Origin: Lenzites betulinus
Lineage: Eukaryota; Basidiomycota; Agaricomycetes; Polyporales; Polyporaceae
DNA: 64,000 bases
Direction: 5' to 3'
Assembly (NCBI GenBank): GCA_022264855.1
Contig: JABYQU010000007.1
Span: forward strand, 372,001-436,000
Shown: piece after piece, positions 1 to 11,170 of the stretch
Position numbering within the stretch: the first letter of the stretch is position 1
Layout: each line of letters begins with the position of its first letter
Notes under the pieces: generated by a model
What the model saw: the letters and a program-made list of their open reading frames with translations, nothing else
What the model was told of the DNA's origin: nothing
Database searches by the model: none
Position numbers and translations under genes: made by a program

Positions 1-1292
1 CACCGAGCACCGGCGGTCGGACAGCCCGACGGAGCCCGAGGGCGAGCACGGCGGGTCGACGCTGTACGGGTCGGGCGCGGGGAGCGAGCGGGAGCGGGCA
101 CGGGAGCAGGAGAGGGAGCTGGAGAGGGAGCACGTGCAGGAGCACCCGCTGAGGCTGGACGTGCACCCGCCGTCGCCGCTGCCGTGGGACGTGCAGGACG
201 AGGCGGAGCGGGGGCGGATCAGCCCACAGCGGTTCGAGTTCTCGGCGGCGAAGAAGCGCACGCTGCATGAGTTTGCGTCGAAGCCGGTGCGAAGGTGCGT
301 CGCCGCGGTGCTGTGTTCTGCGTGCGACGTGGCTTACGATGCGTGCTCTCATTTCTGTCCTTGGTATCTTGCGCACATGTTCCCACTCATGCTGCCGTAC
401 AAACTCGCAGTCATAATCGGCCACTCATCCCGCATTCCGCGTATTACTTTGGACCTCCACCACCCGATGCAGCTTATGGGACTGATCCGATAGGCCAGAT
501 TGGTGTACACTACCCACGAGAAGTTGTACGGGTAGAGAGGGACTACAGCGGCGGGGAGCTCCCTCAATTTGCCCCTACGTACCCATTGGAACTTGAAGGC
601 AGGGTGAGTAATCCTTGGTGTGGCTTAGACCATGGGCCTTGCCCTGTCTCTTGAAAGCCATTCCGGACATCGATGCTCATGGTCGTACGTCCGTTTGCAG
701 ATAACGCCCACACAATTTCTGGAGACTATCAACGCTATCAACGAGATCCTGCTCTCCGCGCATAGTCTCGGACATGCGTTCGTAGACAATGCGCTCGCGT
801 TCTTGAGTCTGCAGGCTTCTCGCGCCATCAAGCGGTCACACTACGAAAAGGTCTGTCGTCATTCCCCGCTCGCGTCATAGCATAGAGCTTGGAAAATAAG
901 GAGAACTAACCGGTTGCACCGAATCACAGGAGATGGAACGGCTAAAGGCGACGATGGACATGCTGAACGAGCAGGTGTATAACCCGGTGGGTTTGCACCT
1001 GAGGTGGCCGCGGTCTGTCGCGTTCCTCTTCGTGAGTATTCCTTTCGCCCGGTCACGAACGTATCCTGACAGATGCCGTTATTAGCTTGAGATCGAGTAT
1101 TACGTGAGTTGGATCGATGCTATTCAATTTGAGAGCTGGAGAATTGATGGATCTTCAGTGACGTGCAGCGTCCGAGCTATATGTTTCCGCCGTGCCCTGT
1201 CGCTTCGAGGTAAGTTATCTTCCCACGCCTGCTAAAGAGTACACTGCTGATCTACGCTTTAAAGCCGGGTATGCCAGGGGCGACGCCACTAG
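1..1292 (+). CDS. ERF4/GOLGA7-family palmitoyltransferase subunit (5' end outside window)
   Basis: Non-catalytic partner of a DHHC palmitoyltransferase (Erf4 with Erf2 in yeast; GOLGA7 with DHHC9 in animals), which lipidates Ras-like proteins at ER/Golgi membranes. Exons read as 1-294, 411-603, 701-850, 930-1031, 1086-1103, 1169-1209 and 1265-1292, all joined in frame at GT-AG sites. The N-terminal part is charged and of low complexity. The conserved domain covers exons 2-5 with LEGRITPTQFLETINAINE, then a helix ending in SHYEKEMERL, then NPVGLHLRWPRSVAFLFLEI, typical of the family. The first residues lie before base 1, so the start is unseen. The last two short exons and the stop at 1290-1292 are the least certain part. 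Confidence 0.85.
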
Positions 1293-4200
1293 TACGTCGC
1301 TGTCTCCGTTAGCTCCGTTGCGCTCCCCACACATCCCGCACACACATTCTCGGTTTTTGAGAAGCCCCCCTCGCTTTCTACGTCTCTGTATCCATTTACC
1401 CGTCTTGTTTTGGCACCCACTGTACATTTTCGCCCCCTCGGCTCCGCTTTCTCTCACACGGCACGACACGCACACACTCACACTCCTCACGACCGTCATC
1501 GATTCATCTTCCGGGTTTAATTCGCAGTACGATACCAGCACCGGCACATACCAGTAGTAATCGCGGGGCTCGCTCCGGCTCCGCGCACGTCTCCCATTAT
1601 GAATGTATGACACATTTCTATTCTCTGAGTCTATCTTTGATGCATATGCGCGGGAAAGGACTGTTCTGTATGGTGAGCATCCTTGAGCATCGCAACCTCC
1701 ATGGAGTAAATGAAGAACCGAGCCGAGAGCGATGATATCCGAGCTTTCGAGGTCGAGCCCGCGGGAGTCTCGGGGGATGCTGGTACTTCATGCTCCGGCA
1801 TACATCTCGTCCACAGTACGTATGAGAGCTTCGTGCGACTGACGCTGTTCCAGGACAGCGGATACCAGGACCTTGCTCTGGGTCTCCCCACGCACACACT
1901 AGGTTTTAAAAGAGACACATCAATCTTGCCGCTGACCAACCCAAGTAGCGGGAAAGACTCGGCATTCAATATTCATATTCACCAGGAAGAGCGGACCCGA
2001 ACGCCGAGCACGACGAGACACGACGAGACACCCAAGCATCCGGGCACATCGGAGAGAGAATCGTGTCGGGATCGCAAGATCAGGCCTCAGGGGGCGCGCT
2101 GCACGGCAGCTAGGCCCAATGAAGTTTTGCTTGCAGGTGCGCCTGATTTCCGGACGTACTATCCTGCGACAGGAAGTGCAAATTGCGACAGGTAATGCTA
2201 ATCGGCCATTGCGCACCCTTCCGGTCCTCTCTGTCCCTTCAAAGCTGGGCAGGTAGTTTGTCTTTGTATCAATAGTACATATATGTGTTTTCAAGTGGTA
2301 CGGACAAGAACTCGAGTGGAGAGTTGAGTAAAAGTCGTCTGGAGAGGCCAAAGTATGCAAAATCATGTCACCTCCCGCACACTGATGTGTAGATCCTGGC
2401 ATGAACTGACATCTGGAAGTGCCCGGTAAGAGCATGGGACATTATATACGTACCTTTAATACTATCTACTAGCCCGATTTTATTTCTGGAGAGCAGTTCC
2501 CTGTTCCGAGAAATGTTGCAGACCCGGTGGCCTTGAGAAGTGACATTTCAGACTCCGTCGCTAGAGCGCCGCAGGTAGCGCCGAGCGTCGAGCGACAGGA
2601 AATGCGCAACGGGCGGCGCCGAGCGCTCGGCATCTGGTCGCTAAGTCGGAGTTTCACATTGTCAGTCGTGACTGCGAGTGACGGAGCGTTGCATTACATG
2701 TCGCGACTTGGGTCGTCTCACCGGAAGTGCTCCGAGACTTGATCCACACATTATCCTGTATAATAAAGTACATAGACGTATACAGCAGACATGTACACAT
2801 CAGCATTCCAATTCTGATAACATAATACGAAGGGATGGAGGAATGGCAGCTGGTAGACTGAAAACCGTTGCACTTCCCGTCGCAGGATAGTAGGTGAACG
2901 GCGAACGGCGGGCTCGCGTTGGATCCACCGATACCGATCCAGATTCGAGACGGGCGGCGCAGAAATTGAATACTCCAAGACACGATAGCGCGCCGCGGCT
3001 GCCATCAGATTCAGACGACGTCCGCAGGCTGACGTGCAGGACTCAGATGTATTTATTCTGGCGCGCTGTGATTCGGAGCGTGCGGTGGGCTGTTTGCGCT
3101 AAGGGCGACGCTAAGGACGGCGTAGTGGCAGATATCCATGCGGGACATCCCCCGAGGCTCGCCAGGTGGACCGTGCCCGCTCAAACCCGGACTCGCGGAG
3201 TTATATACACGCACAGAGCGATCGGAAGGCGAGACCGTGCGGAGGGGCGACCGGGGGGACGGGCCTGGCGGGCGCCGGTCCGCATTCAAGGCACTTTCGA
3301 AATTGATGACGAGGCCTTCATGAAAGCTTTGGAGAGCCCTGGATCATGGAAATCTTCACGCAAACATGTTCAGGTCGCTGCACACGTGTAAACCGTTCAG
3401 CAAGCCGGAGCACATGGGGCGACACAAAGTACTCACCTGACAGAGCCTGACAGCGGCTAGCACCTGCTAGTATGGCAGCGGCAGAGATGGCCAGCATCCC
3501 CATCGGAAATTCCCCAACGGCCCACACAACTGGGCACGCCGTTGGAGGCAGCGCGGCCAAAGTCCACCCAGGTGTTTTTCCGGGCAAGCCGGCGGCGCGC
3601 GCAGGCCCCGATCCCGCGGGTCGATCGACGCCGTGTGGCTCTGCGGCGAGCCTAAATTAGGTGCCCGCCCCTCGGCGGGTCTCACCTGCCCCCAATGCGC
3701 CGCTCGGCGGGCACGGCGGCGGGCGATGCGATCTCATCGCCCATCTGCGCGCGTGGACGCGACGGTGTCCCTGGTCCTGGACGGGCGCCCGGCCAAAATT
3801 GAGAGCGTCCGCGCTGTCCGCGCGCGTCGGGAGGACAGTATCGCCGGGCGGGAGGCGGGGAATGCGATCGTTGCGGTCTCGGGCCTCGGCACCGCGTTTG
3901 GCCGTTGTCAGGGGGGACGTGGAGTGCGGCCCCAGTTTGGAGACTTGAAGGAGATGGGCGCGGTGAGCGGCTGTTTTTATCGGAACGTCATGCAAATTGG
4001 TAATCGGCGAGACACATCATCGCCAAGAGGAACGCTGAACGGAAGGTGGACTGCAAGTACGACCAAGGTTATAAGCTTGCAGGGCTTCCTGACTAGACGT
4101 AGTATGGCATAGAAAGCAACGGTGAGTAATCGCTGAACCGAAAGCTGCCAGCATAACCTACTGGTCAAACTCACCCAACACGTCATGGCCGAACAAGCTT

Positions 4201-7200
4201 GAAACAAGTCTTTGCGTATACGAAATTCTTGCGGCAATCTATATGTTCGCCATTGTATGACGCCGTGAGGGCCGCCGAAAGGTGGTGTCGAATCAGTTGA
4301 GATCACCGCGCAACACTACGCTTGTTAGGCTCATGTCGCATCTAGTGATGTGCAGGAGAGACTTCGAAGAGGAGCAGGGGTGATTGAGGAAGTTGCATAT
4401 TGAAATACACGCCGTTCAATGTCCGCCGCGCACTTGACTGACGCTGTCATAGATCCTCAATTGACCTACCTAGTTCAACTGTATGTCGACATTCGAGAGT
4501 GCACCGGTGTGGGGGTCATACCTCGACTGGAATCAGAACTTGCGAAACTGCCTGTGGGACAGAAGCTAAACCTGTGTACAGTAGGAAGGATCGTCGCACC
4601 GGATTCGCACGTCCAACGGGCTGCAGACGGCGACTGTGGCAGCAACAGCTGGGGGCCCGGGGCGGCTCTAACGGGGGAAAGGGGGCGACTCGGAGATCAT
4701 CCAGCGAGAAGTTCAAATAGATGCGGGATGCTGCGGTTTCAGCGGTAAGCTGTGCTCGTTCTTATTTGTGCGGAGAGTGGTCTTTGTATGCCGGTCACAC
4801 GCGAGCGTGCTGACTTGTTTACTACTGGGGTGAGTATACTGTGTAGCAATTGAATGGGATTGTATGGCAGGCACCTACGTTTTCTCGTCTTGAGTCCCTT
4901 CATGGGGGCCAACATGGGGATGTGTCTTGACCTCGGGCTCTCGGGACGGTCCCTGTGTATGTTTCCCCAATCGTACTACAAGAGCGCTCACAGACAAGTC
5001 ATTTGGGGCACGGGCGAGCTCGACTCGTGTCGTTTGCACGGAGTCTGTTGAAAAGCTTCGAACTTCGCGCGGCGTCGGTGGATAGAACTCGTCGAACAGA
5101 ACTCTAACTCGGACCTGCAATAGACACATACACACATACACGTCAGCTCGCCTCGCCTCGCCTCACATTGAAAGCCAGCACAGAAGACGATCGTAGGACT
5201 TACCGCGTCCGAGGCCCGCCCATGGGGTTGACCGGTTGTACCTTGGGGTTCTCCTCAGGTCACGCAGCCCTCGGTTCCCTCCGCGCGCGTCCTGATATGC
5301 CGGCATACGATCGCGCACCCAAACCACGCAGCAGCACAGGAGTCATACCGCGCAGCACCGGCGGACAGCTGGACATAGTAGCCGGAGCCGCAAGTGCCAA
5401 TAGATTGGTTGCGGTGCTTCGACGCGATGCGAACAAGAGCCCGCGCGACGTGACGTACGCCCACACTGCGGCGCCTCGGGGGAATCGGGCAGGCGCAGGC
5501 TGCGGCCGTCAATATTTGTATACGTGGTCCGTGGATGTGGATGGCATGGGCGTGGGCGTGGGTCTTTACGGGATGCCCGATTGCCCGACCGGAGGAGATG
5601 GCGGCAGAGGGCCGCGCGTCGACGTGCCGTGCCCCAAGCCCCAAGCTTGACACTCGTCTCGCCGCGGATCAAGAGACGGTTGTTGCGCTGAATGACGACT
5701 GTGCGCTGTGGCGGGCGGCATCCTGCGGGGCTCGCTGCGGCCTGTCCATGTCGGTGGAAAGCGCTCAGCTCGGTGGGGGATCAATGCAGGCGGGGGCGAC
5801 CAATGAGGACGTACCCCGGGGTTCTACAAATGCGTGCGGGAGGGGCGTGGAAATGATCGTTGTTGTAGAGCCTGGCGGATGCTGAAGCTGCAGCCGTAAA
5901 ATGTGGTAAGGAGGCCAACTCAGTGGACGTAACACTGACGACGCAAGCACATCCGAAAATAGGGCTTCTGAAGCGGTCAGGAGGTCTTACGCCGCCGATT
6001 CGAGACTGGACCCTGCGCATGTGAGAGCGGCTGTCTGAGCTGGTAGCGGTTGAAGTACAGTGCAGTGCACAGACCTTTGACCGCGGACGCTCACCGCCGG
6101 TGATCCATTTGCGCATCTTCGCAGCAGCGGATTCTGGCCTTCGAGTTTGCGCTACAATTAGCGTTACGTAGATGCACAGGACACGGCTGTGTTTAAGCTC
6201 GTCAGCGAGCGAAGGACATCGGACAGAAGTAAGAACCCGCTCACGCACTCGTAAGCTTGCTTAAGCTCAAGCCTCAGCATCGATGGGTCGTTGAGATACT
6301 GGACGACGGCGACGCGCCCCTCAATGATCGCGTGCAGGCCAGACTTGAGCTTGTGTGCAGGAATAGCCTTGATATAGGTAATGGCGGTATTGCGGGCTAT
6401 GGGGCGTACGCGAAGCGCATGTGTTTGTTCGGCGCGGGAGGCTAGCTACGTGTCTCGGCTTGGACAGGCGCGTACACCCTGGCGTCGAGAATATTGCGGG
6501 CGGTGTTGGGACGGGCATGGGGGAGGGGAGGCGCAAAGACGAAATGACGGGCAAGTGCTGGGAAGTACGGAATCAAGTAGATGGTGATACTCTTTAGAGA
6601 GTAGCTGACTTACGACGTGTTGTATATACTGTCATATGCTGTTGCCGTTCGCCAGTCTTGCGTCTGGGAGAAGGCTACAAGCTCAAGCTCAAGAGCGGTA
6701 TACTGCTATCTAAGCTTAAGTTCAGCGAGGTTCAGCTGCGTCTCAAATCGAAAGGAGTCGACCTACATGGACTGTCTCAGTGCTCAGAGCTTCTGGTGGT
6801 ACACTCGACAGGCTTAGGCCTTGTGTTGACCGCGATAGTAACTGCTGCAAAGGAGAGACAGGAAAACAGGTCAACACATGGTACACATGAATCCGCGACG
6901 AACGGGTTCGATGCCGCCCTGGGGTCTCGTCTCAGCAGTCTGCGACATAAGACATGTAGGTCAGACCAGGTGCGCACATACGCAGCCAGCTCGAGTAAAG
7001 TGCAGGCCCGAGCCAGCCCGAGCCATAGCCCGAGCTCGACCAGATGTTCAGGTTGAGTACATTCAAATTGACGAGATGCACACATCCCAAAACGCTGCGC
7101 ACCACGCACGCACACCGCCATCTGCGTAGCACCATCCCCATTCAGATCTCAGAACCACCAGTACACCAGTGTAAATCGCGAAACGCCTTCGGCAGTAGGC

Positions 7201-7699
7201 GATAGCACCCCCAACCTCCTACCGCGGCAGTGCCCGTGCGAAGATCGCCCGGGCCGCAGCGCGCAGACACTGGACAGCGATTCAGAAGCCTCCGCGCGCG
7301 GTCGGGCTCGCTGTCAGTGTCTCGCTCTGACACGGTGACAGTGGACGTCGTCGGCGGCGGCGCAGCGCAGCGGCGTGTGCGTGTCGGCGACGTCACGCGC
7401 AGTCTGGCCGGGCAGGCGCGCTGCCTTAGCGCGGGAGAGGAGGATGAAGGGGAGAAGCACCGAGTAGGAGCGGTGGGCGAGCACTGGGATGGTACTCGTG
7501 TGCGCATGTTGGGCAGCACGACGTCGGGTTTTGAGATCTGAACCGTGCGTCGTCGGAGGGAGCGGCAATGTAAGCGTAAGGTTCTGTGCATGCGCGGAGG
7601 GATTGACTCTGCGCATTGCATTGCACGAGCGCGTGCCTTGCGAGTCAAGACGTCAACCAGTCAAGTAGTCAATACAGTAGGAGACGCACAGGAAGTCGA
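1293..7699. other. Gene-poor region, no confident gene
   Basis: About 6.4 kb without an exon chain I can support. Frames are short on both strands and composition shifts between GC-rich blocks (3.5-4.0 kb, 5.2-5.9 kb) and mixed sequence. One protein-like stretch, annotated separately, lies near 6.24-6.40 kb on the minus strand. A stretch at 1505-1557 ends in a plausible C-terminus (STGTYQ then two stops) but has no upstream exon I can join. This is probably decayed repeat or relic DNA. Confidence 0.5.
6235..6395 (-). pseudogene. Protein-coding relic or isolated exon, function unknown
   Basis: On the minus strand one frame reads a natural-looking peptide containing AIPAHKLKSGLHAIIEG followed by VVQYLNDPSMLRLELKQAYE. 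It has a balanced amphipathic composition unlike the neighbouring random frames. It is preceded by an AG that could be an acceptor and followed by GTGAGC, a possible donor. A further stretch at about 6.08-6.14 kb could be a continuation (RKLEGQNPLL), but I cannot build a complete gene. I do not recognise the family. It may be an exon of a decayed gene. Confidence 0.3.
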
Positions 7700-7708
7700 C
7701 GTCGGACT
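7700..7708. repeat. Target site duplication, left copy
   Basis: CGTCGGACT directly abuts the left terminal inverted repeat. The identical 9-mer follows the right terminus at 9164-9172 in the same orientation, as expected of a target site duplicated by transposition. Confidence 0.8.
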
Positions 7709-8354
7709 CAGGCTCCTAAACCAGCCGTCCACAGCGTTCTCGTTCCCAGAGTGTTAGTAGCGTAGGTCGAATTTTATCCGAGACGGGCGTTTTGTATGAT
7801 ACCAAAAAAGGATATGTCATAAACCGAGGTTAGGTAATATGTTTCAGACGGAGACTTTCCTGATTAGGCCTGAGTAAGGGAAGAGAACGCTGTAGGACGG
7901 CTGGCTCAACTTGTCAGACGCCCGTGAAGCGCTCACTTCGGGTAACCTAGATTTATTGATATGCTGTGCGAATAAACGACTCTCTCGCTCGAATAAATCT
8001 GAACGAATACTGACTTCCTCGCGCGGGGCGTCTCATCGTGCGCACTCCTGGACGACCGCGTCCCGTCTCGCCGTCGGTCCTCGGCAGGGGTCTATGTAAT
8101 ATATTGATATCCCGCGGTAACTCGGTGGTTTTGAGCACGCGCGGCAGTCACGCGGGATCCTCGACGGCTCGTGCGGGGGACGCGCGCGCGGCGCGCGGAT
8201 GCGGCGGGCGACGGTAGCGCGCCGTCGGCGCTGACAAGGGCGGGGCTGCAGCGCGCAAGCCTCGACGGGTTTGCATTCTCGACGGGATGGCGAACGCCAA
8301 CCGGCGCACCTGCGGGTGCGTGTTCGGTGCCCGCGCGCGCCGCAAGCCTTGAGC
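7709..8354 (+). repeat. Left terminal inverted repeat arm
   Basis: 646 bp, complementary to 8518-9163. The arm ends inside a GC-rich segment at 8354 where the match to the other arm stops. Confidence 0.85.
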
Positions 8355-8517
8355 AGTTAAGTTTTGAATGCTCGCTCTGCCAGGGCCACAGGGGTTGCTG
8401 TGAACGTTTGATGCAGAGGAAAAACGGGCTCGCAAGAGTCCAGTACGCCGGGTAACTACCTCACGCAGCTGGTCTCCCGCACACAAATACGCGCGGGTAG
8501 CTAGTCTGCCTCGCGCG

Positions 8518-9163
8518 GCTCAAGGCTTGCGGCGCGCGCGGGCACCGAACACGCACCCGCAGGTGCGCCGGTTGGCGTTCGCCATCCCGTCGAGAATGCA
8601 AACCCGTCGAGGCTTGCGCGCTGCAGCCCCGCCCTTGTCAGCGCCGACGGCGCGCTACCGTCGCCCGCCGCATCCGCGCGCCGCGCGCGCGTCCCCCGCA
8701 CGAGCCGTCGAGGATCCCGCGTGACTGCCGCGCGTGCTCAAAACCACCGAGTTACCGCGGGATATCAATATATTACATAGACCCCTGCCGAGGACCGACG
8801 GCGAGACGGGACGCGGTCGTCCAGGAGTGCGCACGATGAGACGCCCCGCGCGAGGAAGTCAGTATTCGTTCAGATTTATTCGAGCGAGAGAGTCGTTTAT
8901 TCGCACAGCATATCAATAAATCTAGGTTACCCGAAGTGAGCGCTTCACGGGCGTCTGACAAGTTGAGCCAGCCGTCCTACAGCGTTCTCTTCCCTTACTC
9001 AGGCCTAATCAGGAAAGTCTCCGTCTGAAACATATTACCTAACCTCGGTTTATGACATATCCTTTTTTGGTATCATACAAAACGCCCGTCTCGGATAAAA
9101 TTCGACCTACGCTACTAACACTCTGGGAACGAGAACGCTGTGGACGGCTGGTTTAGGAGCCTG
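8518..9163 (-). repeat. Right terminal inverted repeat arm
   Basis: 646 bp inverted copy of 7709-8354; its outer end is immediately followed by the second copy of the 9-bp target duplication. Confidence 0.85.
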
Positions 9164-9172
9164 CGTCGGACT
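9164..9172. repeat. Target site duplication, right copy
   Basis: CGTCGGACT, identical to 7700-7708 and in the same orientation. Confidence 0.8.
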
Positions 9173-11170
9173 CGGGACTCGGACTCGGAGGCTGGTTTTC
9201 GATCCGCACCCGCAGCGCTCGCGCGTCTCGAGACGGTAACGTTGACGCACGTCGGCGCCGAGATCCGTCCGCCACGAGAGCACGCTCACGTCCGAGTCCC
9301 CAGTCCAATGGGACGTTTCCAGCGGGCGTGTCGATGTAGAATCCAGACTCAGACAGTACTGTGGGCCAGCGCCTGTCAACCGGGGTGCGGGGAGAGCAGT
9401 GCGCTGGGGACGCACCCCGGTGGGCAGAGGCTTGGCGAGATTCTATTATGCACGGGGATGGTAATAGCGTGGCCGTCCGGCTCGGATGCGGTGTCGTCCA
9501 GGCGTTGGCGTGTCGTAAGGGCGACCCCCTGACGCTTGCGGGTTGTGAGATCGTGTGCGGTTGGCGTTCGCGCTCTTCTGGATGGTCCAGGATGGAATGG
9601 GGAAGTGTGCGTCGGCGGCGCGCAGGGCAGGGTGTGACGGGTTTGCCCGGCGCGGTCACCTCGAGTGCACGGTCGGGATGTGCATGGTCGAGTAGTGTGT
9701 TCCATCGTTCCACGAACAGCACAGGATGCGCAGAAGCAGCTCGAATTCTGCGATCGACAGGGCGCCTCGAGCTCAGGCCGCAGGCGCGACGGAGCCCATC
9801 CCCCGAGCGCGCGCAGCATCAGCAGCCCGCGCTCCTCCATCACGCTCTGCAGGCGGGGAATCATGATGCTCAGCGTGCAGCCGCGCCCGATCTCGCGCGC
9901 GCGGGGCGTGAAACGCGCTAGCGCAGGCTAATGCTGCACCGTGCACGGCGACTGTGTGCAGACGCGCGCGAAGGTGAAATGGAGGGGGCGTGCACGCGCG
10001 TGCGGCGTCCGAGATCTCGGGGGGGTTGTCGCCCGCAGCGGATTGGCACACGCGTGGAGATGGCGTCTACGAAAGCACCCGCGAAACGAGAAATTAGACA
10101 CTGCACGGATGGGCTCGAGGGCGGACGGGCGGGCGCACGCTGCGTTAAAGGGGCGGTGGCGGTGCGCACGTACTGTAGCTACTATCAATGCATGGTGTGG
10201 GGCGCGATGCCGCCGCACGCGCGTCGGGATGAAGAGGACGCGGGTGTGTGCGGTCAGGGTCCCGTTCCCAGGTCCGCCGGCTTTTGGCCGGAGGCGCGCA
10301 ACGGGTAGGGGTGGGCGGCTGGACGAGCAAGGTTCGCGAGCGAGACGGAGGGGCTCGAGGAGCGCGCAGGAGGGGGCGTGAAGAGAGTTGAGTTCAGTCA
10401 GAGCGGGTGGTGGTGGGACCGGGTGCGGAGGCGGGCTGCACCCGGTGCCATGCGGGTGGATGAAGCGATTTTGGCAGGAGGAGGAGATCAGATTTAGGGA
10501 ACAGTGGGAGCTGGTGCTGGGCCGACGGCTCGCGAGGAGGATCGCGAAGGCGAGGAGAAGAGGGCGAGCACAGGATGGGGGTGCCGAGATGGATGATTGG
10601 CGTGGCTGATCTGGGGGCGGTCATGGGGCGGGTCTCGGAGGAGCTGGGAAAGGCAGAGGTGCTGTCGGGTATCGTCGGTGGGGGACCGGAAGCTCGACGT
10701 GGGGACAGCGCGCGAATGTATTGGACGAGGCGGGAGGTACAGTGTGCGCACAGTGTGCTACGGATTGTGCTATCGCCTACGGGGCGGGAGCGAGGGAGTC
10801 AGGGGAGGCGGAGGAGGAGGAGGACGGCTTTGTCAGCGGACTCGGGTGGCGGATAGCGACGGCGAGCGGCGCGACTGCTTGCGCAACCCTTCTCGGTTTT
10901 TCCCGCGGTCTTGGACGCCCGACGCCTCTCCAGCCCGCCCGCTTCTCCTCTTCATTCCACTCTCATCTCCTCCGCCATCTCCTCCCCCGTCCTCCCTGCC
11001 GTGCTGTCGTCTCTCCCTAAGCCGTGCACTGCCTGAATCCCGGCGACCACATCCTCCTAGACGTCCGCCGACGATCCTCCCAACCTTGCTTATTCAGCAC
11101 TCTTCCACCAAGTTCCTTCCGGCCTGATCTGCCCTCGCTCGCCGCTCCCTCCGTCTCCCCCTCGTCAGCC
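9173..11170. other. GC-rich intergenic region and promoter side of the bZIP gene
   Basis: GC-rich and full of overlapping spurious frames on both strands. A minus-strand stretch at about 9.70-9.86 kb (MIPRLQSVMEERGLLMLRAL) looks slightly protein-like but has no convincing exon partners. From about 10.9 kb the plus strand becomes pyrimidine-rich, usual just upstream of basidiomycete start codons; this is probably the promoter and 5' leader of the bZIP gene at 11171. Confidence 0.5.

Larger units (their letters stand above)
7709..9163. mobile_element. Non-autonomous foldback DNA transposon with 646-bp TIRs
   Basis: Two arms (7709-8354 and 8518-9163) are inverted copies centred on 8436, with a 163-bp spacer (8355-8517). 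Every stretch compared was identical. The termini are CAGGCTCCTAAACCAG and its complement. A perfect 9-bp direct repeat flanks the element. The outer half of each arm is AT-richer and the inner half very GC-rich. No transposase frame is present; the only frames longer than 60 codons inside the arms occur twice, once per arm, and are by-products of the symmetry. Long TIRs with a 9-bp duplication fit a non-autonomous Mutator-like element best; other superfamilies with 8-9 bp duplications are possible. Near-perfect arms imply recent origin, gene conversion, or an assembly effect. Confidence 0.8.

Noticed and set aside
2000..2030. CACGACGAGA repeat as a functional array
   Set aside because: Only two to three imperfect copies; too short to support any claim.
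7953..8919. Identical 61-62 codon frames on both strands in the palindrome, as small genes
   Set aside because: They occur twice only because the arms are inverted copies; codon use is not gene-like and the GC-rich one spans a simple palindrome.
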